From an uncultured Clostridia bacterium (GTDB lineage Bacteria; Bacillota; Clostridia; TANB77; CAG-508), in NCBI GenBank assembly GCA_949746285.1, contig CATJZH010000182.1:1-10426 (forward strand): a stretch of DNA of 10,426 nucleotides, written 5' to 3'. Below, piece after piece: positions 1 through 7,010 of the stretch; within the stretch, counting starts at the first letter, position 1, and the number at the start of each line of letters is the position of its first letter. Both the position numbers and the translations under genes were made by a program. The notes under the pieces are model-generated. The model was not told the DNA's origin. It made no database searches and saw only the letters and a list, made by a program, of their open reading frames with translations.

Positions 1-1
1 A

Positions 2-2371
2 GCAGCTGACTTCGTAAACAATGATGCAAACTATGAAATAACATTCAACGTAGTAACAGACGGAAGCTTAACAATAAATGCAGCTACACAAGTAACTCCA
101 ATAATCTCAGTAGAACCAAATACAATAAATCTATCAGGAACAGCACCAACAGTAACAATAACAAACATAAATGATTTAAAAGAAAATCCTGAAATAGAAT
201 ATGCATCAAGTGATTTATCAATAGCAACAATTAATCCAACAACAGGAGTAATTGAATTAAAAGGAGTTGGAACAACAGAAATAACAGTAACAGCAAAAGC
301 AACAACAAATTATAATGCAAGTACTTCAGCAGCTGTAACACTAACAGTAACAGCAAATGCAGTATTAACAGAAGATGACTTTATAGTTACAAATACAGAA
401 TATATATATGAAGCAGGAGTTGTAAGAAATGCAACAATAGAACCAAAAGATGATGTAAAAGACGGAATTGGAAATGTAACAGTTAAATATTATCAAGGAG
501 AAGAAGAAAAACAACCAATAAATGCAGGAAAATATGATATATATGTAGAAGTAACAGCAGGAAGTAAATATGAAGCAACTACAGGAAAAGGATTAAAAGT
601 AGGAGTATTAACAATCAAAAATGCGTCACAAGTAGATAATCTTGTATTAGAAGATAAAGAAGTGACATATACTGGAGAAGATTATTCAGGAATAATGAAA
701 GTTAAATCAAAAGTTGAATTTGGAATGACACCACAATATAATTATGAGTATAAAGATAATGAAGGAAATGTAGTAACAGAAATGATAAATGCAGGGGTAT
801 ATTCAGTAACAGCAACATTAAAACCAGGACAAACATTCCCAAATTATGACTTACCTGAAAAATTAACAGCAACATTAACAATTAACAAAGCAGAATATAC
901 ATTACCAGAAAATGTAACATTCAACGATAACACATTTGATTATGATGGAAATGAACATACAATAACAGTAAATAATTTACCAACTGGATTAGCAGTAGAT
1001 TATGCAGGAACAAATGTAGGAACAGATGCAGGAACATATAATGCAGTAGCAACTTTCAGATTTGCAGAAAATGATAATACATTAAGTAAGAATTATGAAA
1101 TGAATACTACAATAACAAAAACAGCAACATTAATAATCAATAAAGTAACATATAAATTACCAGAAAATGTAACATTTGAAGACAGCACAGTAATGTATGA
1201 TAAAAATCCACATACAATAGCAGTAAATAATTTACCAGAAGGAATAACAGTAGATTATGCAGGAACAAATACAGCAACAACTGTTGGACAACATATAGCT
1301 GTAGCTACATTTGGATTGAATTCTGAATTAGCTAGAAACTATAGTAGTGTAACTCCAACAACAATGAATGCAACATTAACAATTGAAGCGATATCATCAA
1401 TTAGAGTTGTAACAGCACCAACAGCTACAATATTTGGAGATGAATTAAATTTTGCAGGTGCAACATTAGAAGTAATTAAAACTAATGGAACAACTACAAG
1501 TGCACCAGAAAATATTCCATTAACTGCAGATATGGTAAGTGGATATAATTCAAGAGTAATTAATACTCAAACAGTAACAGTATCATATGGAATGGATGTA
1601 AATGGAAATTCTGTAACAACAACATTTAACATTACATTACAAGATTACATTAAAGATATTATAGTATCAAATAATGATAAAACAGAATATGAATATGGAG
1701 AAACAATTAGTACATCACAAATAGTAGCAGAGGGAATTTGGGCATCAGGATTACAAGCATCAAAACAAATTGCAAATAGTGAACTTATTATAAATAATGG
1801 AAAACCAGTTGTAGCAGATAAAACAGGTACAATTGAAATACCAGTAGTTTATAGAGATACTGTAACAGGTACAAGTATTTCAAAAACAGCTAAAGCTAAT
1901 GTTAAAGGTGCAGTAATTTATGGTAATAGTTCAATTATGTCAGAAGATGGAAGTCAAAATGTATATATGAATAATGTAACTATTACATGGAATACTCGTG
2001 AAAAAGCAACAATCGTATATCCAAATGGCAGTGTTATAGAAAGAGAAGGACAACCAGTTACATTAAATATGGTAGGAACTTATACAATAACAGTAGGAAA
2101 AATAGTTAGAACTTTTGAAGTTAAAGAACTTAAATTAGAAGCTGTTAATTGGAATCCAGATACTAGAACTCTTATGATCAATGATAGAAACTCAATTGCA
2201 AGTGCAACAATTGTGTGTGAATTAGAAAACGGAACAGTATTTGAAGGAGATTTATTCGACTTTATTGGAAATACATCAACATATGTTTTCACAGAAATAG
2301 GATATTATTATATAACTATAATAGAAACAAATGGGTCTAAGACACTAATAGAAATAAATGATGAGTTTTAG
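2..2371 (+). CDS. Large repetitive Ig-like/MBG surface protein, 3' part (5' end outside window)
   Basis: The frame is open from the left edge to TAG at 2369-2371, giving 789 visible residues of a longer protein. It is built of beta-sandwich repeats rich in Thr, Ala, Val and Asn. In order there is the end of an MBG-type unit (to ~82), a Big_2-like domain (~83-355), two MBG/YDG-like units (~360-888), two close tandem units (893-1390), a Big_3-like domain (~1391-1645), another Ig-like unit (~1646-1909) and a distinct C-terminal domain (1910-2368). Such proteins are normally extracellular adhesins or cell-surface stalks. The chain ends in EINDEF, without LPXTG, a hydrophobic segment or a basic tail, so its anchoring is not obvious; an N-terminal signal or anchor may lie upstream. 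A small paralogue of its last domain and a sortase follow. The Ig-like surface role is well supported; the ligand is unknown. The methionine-like GTG at 662 is internal, not a start. Confidence 0.85.
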   Translation, partial: AADFVNNDANYEITFNVVTDGSLTINAATQVTPIISVEPNTINLSGTAPTVTITNINDLKENPEIEYASSDLSIATINPTTGVIELKGVGTTEITVTAKATTNYNASTSAAVTLTVTANAVLTEDDFIVTNTEYIYEAGVVRNATIEPKDDVKDGIGNVTVKYYQGEEEKQPINAGKYDIYVEVTAGSKYEATTGKGLKVGVLTIKNASQVDNLVLEDKEVTYTGEDYSGIMKVKSKVEFGMTPQYNYEYKDNEGNVVTEMINAGVYSVTATLKPGQTFPNYDLPEKLTATLTINKAEYTLPENVTFNDNTFDYDGNEHTITVNNLPTGLAVDYAGTNVGTDAGTYNAVATFRFAENDNTLSKNYEMNTTITKTATLIINKVTYKLPENVTFEDSTVMYDKNPHTIAVNNLPEGITVDYAGTNTATTVGQHIAVATFGLNSELARNYSSVTPTTMNATLTIEAISSIRVVTAPTATIFGDELNFAGATLEVIKTNGTTTSAPENIPLTADMVSGYNSRVINTQTVTVSYGMDVNGNSVTTTFNITLQDYIKDIIVSNNDKTEYEYGETISTSQIVAEGIWASGLQASKQIANSELIINNGKPVVADKTGTIEIPVVYRDTVTGTSISKTAKANVKGAVIYGNSSIMSEDGSQNVYMNNVTITWNTREKATIVYPNGSVIEREGQPVTLNMVGTYTITVGKIVRTFEVKELKLEAVNWNPDTRTLMINDRNSIASATIVCELENGTVFEGDLFDFIGNTSTYVFTEIGYYYITIIETNGSKTLIEINDEF
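893..1390 (+). repeat. Two tandem ~85-residue MBG-like units
   Basis: The two units run 893-1147 and 1148-1390. The 20-base string TTACCAGAAAATGTAACATT occurs at 902 and again at 1157, and another shared block (coding for VDYAGTN) occurs at 995 and 1250. Both pairs are exactly 255 bases apart, so the register is 85 codons. The proteins share LPENVTF, a HTI.VNNLP block and VDYAGTN, and each ends in ATL.I. This is a recent intragenic duplication by the standard of the other, more diverged units. Confidence 0.85.
1910..2368 (+). other. C-terminal domain shared with the next gene
   Basis: The last ~153 residues align along their length with residues ~38-188 of the protein at 2541-3107. Shared landmarks, in the same order, are VT(I/L)TWNT, a YPNG, (V/L)TL.M.G.YTI, a TRT(L/I) strand, S.AT, the EL..GT.FEG.LFD(F/Y)IG block and a final aromatic GY strand before E(I/T). 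I do not recognise this as a named family. It lies after all Ig-like repeats, at the position where a surface protein usually carries its anchor or assembly module. Confidence 0.8.
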
Positions 2372-2381
2372 TTAAAAATAT

Positions 2382-2417
2382 AAAAAATAGTGGACTAATA
2401 TTAGTTCACTATTTTTT
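2382..2417 (+). terminator. Rho-independent terminator after the surface protein
   Basis: An 11-base arm AAAAAATAGTG (2382-2392) pairs with CACTATTTTTT (2407-2417). A G-T pair and ACTAA/TTAGT continue the stem to a very short loop. The A-run on the left mirrors the T-run on the right, so it could stop transcription from either side. Confidence 0.85.
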
Positions 2418-2478
2418 ATATAAAAGTAAATCGATAAATTTTGTACACAAATTTGGGAATATTTATAAGTAATTTAAC

Positions 2479-2507
2479 TTGACGAAATATAACATGTAAT
2501 GTAAAAT
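2479..2507 (+). promoter_or_regulatory. Sigma-A-type promoter of the small membrane protein gene
   Basis: TTGACG (2479-2484) is followed after 17 bases by TAAAAT (2502-2507). A perfect TATAAT at 2513-2518 lies just downstream but has no good -35 at the right distance. Since a terminator precedes it, the gene at 2541 probably has its own transcript. An AGAGGA ribosome site sits at 2531-2536. Confidence 0.55.
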
Positions 2508-2540
2508 ATTAGTATAATATGTAAAAAGAAAGAGGATAGT

Positions 2541-3107
2541 ATGATTAGAAAAAGAATAGTTGTATTAGTAATGTTTTTTTTAGTACTAATAGTATTATTT
2601 GTACTTTTTAATAATGGAATATTTAATCAAAGAGAAGAAAACACGCAAAATGAAGTAATTTTTTATGCTAATTCAGAAATAATGGAAGAAAATAGTATTT
2701 TTCAAAATGTTGTAACTTTAACTTGGAATACAGAAGATTTTATAACATTAATTTATCCAAATGGGGAAAAGGTGGAAAATGTTAATAAACCACTTACTTT
2801 AAGCATGAATGGACAATACACAATAAAACTTAACAAAATAACTAAAAAATTTAAAATTGAAGAAATGAAAGTAACTGATTGGGAATATAACCAAAAAACT
2901 AGAACAATAAAATTTAATAATAAAGAGAACATTGTAAGTGCCACACTTGCAGCTGAACTAGATGATGGAACAATATTCGAAGGTAGTTTGTTTGATTATA
3001 TTGGAAAAGATGTGTCCGAGTATACCTTTCCAGAAAAAGGATATTTTGAAATTCAAATAGAAACGCCAGGAGTAAAACATAGTCCAATAGTAATAAATAA
3101 TGAATAG
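2541..3107 (+). CDS. Membrane-anchored stand-alone copy of the surface protein's C-terminal domain
   Basis: This 188-residue protein begins MIRKR, followed by one hydrophobic segment (about residues 6-23), with no lipobox cysteine and no clear signal-peptidase site. The expected topology is a short cytoplasmic N-terminus and an extracellular domain of ~150 residues. That domain (residues ~38-188) is clearly homologous to the end of the preceding large protein: TWNT, YPNG, GQYTI, KTRTI and DDGTIFEGSLFDYIG all have counterparts in order. No known family or catalytic motif was recognised. Because it carries the terminal module without the Ig-like stalk, it could be a membrane partner, an assembly base or a degenerate relic of a larger protein; this is inference. 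The start is supported by AGAGGA five to ten bases upstream. It sits between two terminators, so it is probably monocistronic. Confidence 0.85.
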   Translation: MIRKRIVVLVMFFLVLIVLFVLFNNGIFNQREENTQNEVIFYANSEIMEENSIFQNVVTLTWNTEDFITLIYPNGEKVENVNKPLTLSMNGQYTIKLNKITKKFKIEEMKVTDWEYNQKTRTIKFNNKENIVSATLAAELDDGTIFEGSLFDYIGKDVSEYTFPEKGYFEIQIETPGVKHSPIVINNE

Positions 3108-3198
3108 ATTAAAATTTATTATTTACATTTAATAAAGGTTCAAAAAGTATATAATTTAAGTATAGAAGTATAATTAATAATATAAATAAAATTATATA

Positions 3199-3239
3199 AA
3201 AAAACGTTCAAAAATTGTCGTAATTTTTGAACGTTTTTT
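3199..3239 (+). terminator. Terminator with an 18-bp perfect stem
   Basis: The arm AAAAAACGTTCAAAAATT (3199-3216) and its exact reverse complement (3222-3239) flank the loop GTCGT. The stem ends in six T's. It closes the transcript of the gene at 2541 and, being A/T-symmetric, could work from both sides. Confidence 0.9.
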
Positions 3240-3262
3240 CTAAAATAAAAGTGAAAAAAATA

Positions 3263-3291
3263 TTTACAAATTTAGTTCTAAATGTTATAAT
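3263..3291 (+). promoter_or_regulatory. Promoter of the sortase gene
   Basis: TTTACA (3263-3268), a 17-base spacer, and a perfect TATAAT (3286-3291) preceded by TG one base earlier (3283-3284), which makes an extended -10. It lies directly after a strong terminator and 62 bases before the GTG start, leaving a short leader. Confidence 0.75.
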
Positions 3292-3297
3292 TAGAAC
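3275..3297. promoter_or_regulatory. Inverted repeat over the -10 of the sortase promoter (possible operator)
   Basis: GTTCTAA (3275-3281) and TTAGAAC (3291-3297) are exact inverted copies separated by 9 bases, with centres 16 bases apart. The pair covers the spacer, the -10 hexamer and the likely start of transcription. This placement suits a dimeric repressor, but no known regulator box was recognised. Confidence 0.4.
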
Positions 3298-3352
3298 AAT
3301 TGGAGAAAGACGTGTAATTATCAAATAGCAGTAAATAGAAAGGAAGATTCTA

Positions 3353-3982
3353 GTGGAAAAACAGGCTAAAGACGAGTACATTAAAAGTAAAAGAAAAGCC
3401 ATAGTTACAAAAAGAAAAATAGTTTTTTTTCTAGTTGTAGCAATTATATTATTATTTGTAATATCAGTAGTGATTGGTATAAAATTATTTACTAAAAATA
3501 ATGATAATAATAATGAAAATATGGAAAATGAGCACATATCTCAAGAAGTAAAGCTACCTGAAATTGTACCAGAAGAAATACCAGATAGAATGGAAAATTT
3601 TGAAGTTCTTGGTGTAATTTCTATAGACAAGCTAGGATTACAAAAAAATATATTAGATAAAACAAACGATTCTTCATTAAGTTTATCTGTTACCAAATTT
3701 TATGGACCAAGTATAAATGAAAAAGGAAACTTTTGTATTACTGGACATAACTATAAAGATATTTTTGCTAATTTAGATGATTTAGAATTAGGTGACACTT
3801 TTTATATTGTAGACAAAAAAAATTCTGAAAAAGTTATTTACAAAATTTATGATAAGTATACAGTAAATCCTAATGAATTAGAATGTTTAAATCAAGAAAC
3901 AGATGGCAAAAGAGAGGTAACACTTATAACGTGTAATCCAGGGGGATTAACAAGGCTTATCTTAAAAGCGAAAGAGATTTAA
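3353..3982 (+). CDS. Membrane-anchored sortase
   Basis: Sortases are membrane transpeptidases that cut a sorting motif (often LPXTG) and join the protein to the cell wall or to another protein. This 209-residue protein has a basic cytoplasmic N-terminus, a membrane segment at about residues 23-45, a charged Asn/Glu-rich linker, and a catalytic domain from ~83. The fold-starting block VLGVISIDKLGL, the catalytic His132 in ITGHN, Cys194 in TLITCNP and Arg201 in GLTRLIL are all present in the expected order. The length and the single N-terminal anchor fit housekeeping-type or class D/E-like enzymes, but I cannot assign a class. The GTG start is chosen because AGGAAG lies six bases upstream. A gap of 48 bases without a terminator leads to the cohesin/dockerin protein gene, so the two probably share a transcript and may be enzyme and substrate. 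Confidence 0.92.
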   Translation: MEKQAKDEYIKSKRKAIVTKRKIVFFLVVAIILLFVISVVIGIKLFTKNNDNNNENMENEHISQEVKLPEIVPEEIPDRMENFEVLGVISIDKLGLQKNILDKTNDSSLSLSVTKFYGPSINEKGNFCITGHNYKDIFANLDDLELGDTFYIVDKKNSEKVIYKIYDKYTVNPNELECLNQETDGKREVTLITCNPGGLTRLILKAKEI

Positions 3983-4030
3983 AATCTCAAACCTAAACAA
4001 AAGACTTATAATATTTTTAAGGAGGATGAA

Positions 4031-6811
4031 ATGAAAAAAGTATTTCTTAGAATAGTAACAGTGATGTTATTATTAGGAATAATGTTGCCATTATCTGCAA
4101 ATGCAGCAACATTAACATTAGAAAAAGGAAAAACAGAAATGAAAGTTAAGGATACTGTAGAAGTTACAGTAACACTTGATAATTCAGCAGAGGAATTTCA
4201 ATTTGATTTAAAATTTGATGCCAAAAGATATCAATATATCAATGGTTCAGCAAAAAGTGATTTAGATTCAACTCGTTCAAATTTAATTGCTGCAGATGTT
4301 GTAAGAGTTTCTGCATTTGATACAAATGGGAAAACAACTAAAACTGCAACATTACAATTTAGAGCTATAAAAACAGGAACTAATGTACCATTTTCTATTG
4401 TTGGAAATGTAGCAGAAGTAGATGGAGTACAAGAAAATTTTACAGGTACACCGATAATTGTTAAAAAAATAGGAGAAGATCCTAATAGTTCTTCATCAAA
4501 TGGTGGAGGAGAACAACAATTTATAGGTGAAGGTGGACAACCAATACTTACTTTACCTCAAACAGGAGACGCTTTAAGAGCTAGTGGCAATACATCTGTT
4601 GCTGGTTCATATAAAAAATTAATTTCAGGAGAATTAGTAGTACCTTATGCTTTTCGCAATGCTGCTTTAGACTCAGTTTTAACTATAGCTGATGTTAAAA
4701 CTGAATTTGGAAACACAATAAGTGGACTAACAAATGATCCTGTACAAACAGGTAATACATTTGTTGATACAAATGCAACTACAAACACTATTATAATATA
4801 TGGTGATGTAAATGGAGATGGAAAAGTTACAACATTTGATGCTTTAACAATAATAAAAGCTCAAAGAGGAGATGTAACTTTAGATAGTTATAAATCAGAA
4901 GCTGCTGATGTAAAAAATGATGCAGTTATAGATAGAAATGATGCAAATGCAATACAAGATTTTGTTTTAGGTTTAAGAAGAACAAATACAGATACAATTA
5001 TAGATGCATATCCAGAAGAAGCGGCTGAAATATCAGTTCAAAAAACAACTGGAACATCTGCATATCGTTATGAAAATATTTCATTGGCTAGAATATCATC
5101 TTCAAATGATATTGAAATTGCACAAAATCAATTAGGATACATAGTTGATCAAGCACCAGCAGGTGTTGACAAAACTTCTGTTAAAGTAATGTTTGAAGAA
5201 GTTTCATCTGGAGTTTTTGAAATGAAATTATATGCTACTGCTGCAAATGGAGAGTATAAAATAACACCAATTATAACAGGAAATAAAATACCAAATGGTC
5301 AAGTAAAAGGAACTCAAGTTAGTGTTATGCCTGAAGAAGTATATACAGTAACAGATATATATATATCAGGTACTGGAGTAACTGCAGATGGTAATATAAG
5401 TTTAAGAGCAGGAAAAACTGTAACTCCAAATATAACATTTATGCATATATATAGAGATGCAAAAGGAAATGTAATAGATCAAATATCAATACCTGATGAT
5501 AAACTTACAGCTAATGATGTAAAACTTACACTAACAAATGGTGCAAATGCATTAGATGCTAGTAAAACAAGACTTAAAACAATAAATGGACAAACAGTAG
5601 AAACAGATGCAAGTGGAAATGTTATATCTGGAAATAATTCACGTATTTCAGCTATAAATATAGATGCAGTAAATCCAGGAAATGCAAAAATAAAATTAAC
5701 TGTAAATAATGATTCTTCTTATAGTCTTGCTACAGGATATGTAAGTAAGTATGAAAAAGAATTTAATGTAGAAGTTGCAGATAAGGCTAGAACAGAAAGC
5801 TTACTTGTTAATGGACAAGCAGTTACTAATATTAACTTGCCATTATATGGATATGTTCCTGATAATGCATCAAATGTTGTAGAGTATAATGGTAAATTTT
5901 ATACAGTAATACCAATATCATTACTTGATGAAGAAGGAGAAATAAGCAAAGTCTTAAATTCACAAGTAGGTAAAAAATCTGTAACAGGTGAAGTAGCAGG
6001 ATCAGGCGATATCATTATTAAAGAAGTTGCTAGTGCAGTTGGAAGAGATATAAGTGTATTAGGTTTTTATTTAACAGATAACCCAGATCATACATCAGGA
6101 ATCTCTAAAATATATACTACAAATGATACAATGTCTCTAACTCAAGAACTTGATGCAATTGGAATTGCTATGAATACTGTAAATGAATCAACTAAAACTA
6201 AATTAGAGAATCAAGGATTAGCTCTTAGATTTGATGGAATTGAAAATAATCAAGTAGTTCGTAAAGAAATTACAATTAATGTTTCTGCAACATTAACAAA
6301 ACCAATAACAAGAGATATAGCTGAAACAGATAAACTTAATGTATCAGCACCACAAGAAAATAGTGAGATGGAAGCTAATAAATCAGAAGTAACAATTGCA
6401 AAAGTTGATGTAACAGCACCAATTGTAAAAGATAATGAATTAGATTATACAAATGCTAAATTAACAGTAACAATGTCTGATGGAAAAACAAAGATAGTTG
6501 CTTTAACTAAGGATATGGTAACATTATCAGAATATAATGAAAATTCAGAAGAATCACAAGAAGTTACAGGAACTATAAGCTATGAAGGAAAAACATATAC
6601 CTTTACAGTAACACTAGTAGGAAAAGTTGATGTTCCAACTGATAATACAAATACAACTGTAGAACCAAATACTTCTGAAGATTCAGATGGCGTTGATGGT
6701 GAAAATACATCAATAGATAATAACGAAATATCAGATGAAACTACAGATACAAATACTATTGTTGAAGAATCATCAGTATTGGATGAATCAAATTTAGAAA
6801 ATAATGTATAA
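4031..6811 (+). CDS. Secreted cohesin - LPQTG - dockerin - Ig-like surface protein
   Basis: The 926-residue chain starts with a signal peptide (MKKVF, hydrophobic core, probable cleavage after ANA at residue 25). Residues ~27-147 resemble a cohesin domain. A Ser/Gly-rich linker then contains LPQTG (175-179). Residues ~200-257 look like the small module that often precedes clostridial dockerins. A dockerin-like pair follows at 258-315: loop 1 has D259, N261, D263, G264 and D270; loop 2 has D293, D297 and D304 but Lys at position 3 and Ala instead of Gly, so it is degenerate. Ig-like domains occupy ~335-860, the last resembling Big_3. The final ~60 residues are acidic and disordered. There is no C-terminal sorting signal. 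Cohesin and dockerin normally bind each other between proteins, so self-assembly or docking of partners is plausible. AAGGAGG at 4019-4025 supports the start. Likely co-transcribed with the sortase. Confidence 0.85.
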   Translation: MKKVFLRIVTVMLLLGIMLPLSANAATLTLEKGKTEMKVKDTVEVTVTLDNSAEEFQFDLKFDAKRYQYINGSAKSDLDSTRSNLIAADVVRVSAFDTNGKTTKTATLQFRAIKTGTNVPFSIVGNVAEVDGVQENFTGTPIIVKKIGEDPNSSSSNGGGEQQFIGEGGQPILTLPQTGDALRASGNTSVAGSYKKLISGELVVPYAFRNAALDSVLTIADVKTEFGNTISGLTNDPVQTGNTFVDTNATTNTIIIYGDVNGDGKVTTFDALTIIKAQRGDVTLDSYKSEAADVKNDAVIDRNDANAIQDFVLGLRRTNTDTIIDAYPEEAAEISVQKTTGTSAYRYENISLARISSSNDIEIAQNQLGYIVDQAPAGVDKTSVKVMFEEVSSGVFEMKLYATAANGEYKITPIITGNKIPNGQVKGTQVSVMPEEVYTVTDIYISGTGVTADGNISLRAGKTVTPNITFMHIYRDAKGNVIDQISIPDDKLTANDVKLTLTNGANALDASKTRLKTINGQTVETDASGNVISGNNSRISAINIDAVNPGNAKIKLTVNNDSSYSLATGYVSKYEKEFNVEVADKARTESLLVNGQAVTNINLPLYGYVPDNASNVVEYNGKFYTVIPISLLDEEGEISKVLNSQVGKKSVTGEVAGSGDIIIKEVASAVGRDISVLGFYLTDNPDHTSGISKIYTTNDTMSLTQELDAIGIAMNTVNESTKTKLENQGLALRFDGIENNQVVRKEITINVSATLTKPITRDIAETDKLNVSAPQENSEMEANKSEVTIAKVDVTAPIVKDNELDYTNAKLTVTMSDGKTKIVALTKDMVTLSEYNENSEESQEVTGTISYEGKTYTFTVTLVGKVDVPTDNTNTTVEPNTSEDSDGVDGENTSIDNNEISDETTDTNTIVEESSVLDESNLENNV
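4553..4567 (+). other. Internal LPQTG sortase-type motif
   Basis: Codons TTA CCT CAA ACA GGA encode LPQTG at residues 175-179, followed by D. It lies in a low-complexity linker between the cohesin-like and pre-dockerin regions. No hydrophobic stretch or basic tail follows, so it is not a canonical wall-sorting signal. Whether the neighbouring sortase recognises it is unknown. Confidence 0.6.
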
Positions 6812-6819
6812 ATATAAAT

Positions 6820-6862
6820 AATAAAACAAAAGTCAGTGTATATCACTGACTTTTGTTTTATT
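6820..6862 (+). terminator. Terminator with a 19-bp perfect stem
   Basis: Arms 6820-6838 and 6844-6862 are exact reverse complements (core AGTCAGTG / CACTGACT) around the loop TATAT. The right arm is T-rich. It starts nine bases after the stop codon of the cohesin/dockerin protein and ends the surface block. Confidence 0.9.
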
Positions 6863-6907
6863 CATATTAAATATTGTTCACTATTGTTTTTTAATTGATA
6901 AAAATAT

Positions 6908-6936
6908 AACCTTACTTTACATAAAAACATAAAATA
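6908..6936 (+). promoter_or_regulatory. Sigma-K-like promoter before dpaB
   Basis: AACC (6908-6911), a 16-base spacer and CATAAAATA (6928-6936) match the known sigma-K pattern mACm-N16-CATAnnnTA. In Bacillus subtilis the spoVF operon is sigma-K dependent, which agrees. The motif is short and the region very AT-rich, so a chance match is possible; an overlapping TATAAT at 6935-6940 lacks a good -35. Confidence 0.4.
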
Positions 6937-6995
6937 TAATAAAACAAGAGTAATTGTTTTTCTTTTTATGTTTTGAAAAGATAAACTTATTTATG

Positions 6996-7003
6996 AAAGG
7001 AGG
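6996..7003 (+). promoter_or_regulatory. Ribosome site that fixes the TTG start of dpaB
   Basis: AAAGGAGG ends seven bases before TTG at 7011. Earlier in-frame starts (TTG 6954, ATG 6969 and 6993) have no such site and would add a hydrophobic extension foreign to the family. Confidence 0.8.
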
Positions 7004-7010
7004 TTATATA

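Noticed and set aside
662..664. GTG as the start of the first surface protein
   Set aside because: The same frame is open back to position 2 and encodes continuous Ig-like repeats, and there is no ribosome site before 662.
893..1390. CRISPR-like or mobile repeat
   Set aside because: The repeats are in-frame protein-domain duplications of 255 bases without spacers or terminal inverted repeats.
2080..2292. Short minus-strand reading frames in coding regions (also 2753-2944, 6580-6846, 7709-7903, 9182-9511, 10139-10378)
   Set aside because: All lie opposite well-supported genes, lack recognisable domains and look like chance open frames.
3148..3239. Possible small RNA between TATAAT at 3150 and the terminator at 3199-3239
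   Set aside because: No acceptable -35 at the right distance and no structure other than the terminator itself; TATAAT-like strings are frequent by chance here.
3208..3537. Minus-strand 109-residue hydrophobic reading frame
   Set aside because: It is antisense to the sortase membrane segment, the terminator and the promoter. AT-rich antisense sequence easily looks hydrophobic, and no ribosome site or motif supports it.
3974..3988. Small hairpin GAGATT-TAA-AATCTC at the sortase stop codon
   Set aside because: Only six pairs, A/T rich and not followed by a T-run, so not called a terminator; it does not argue against co-transcription with the next gene.
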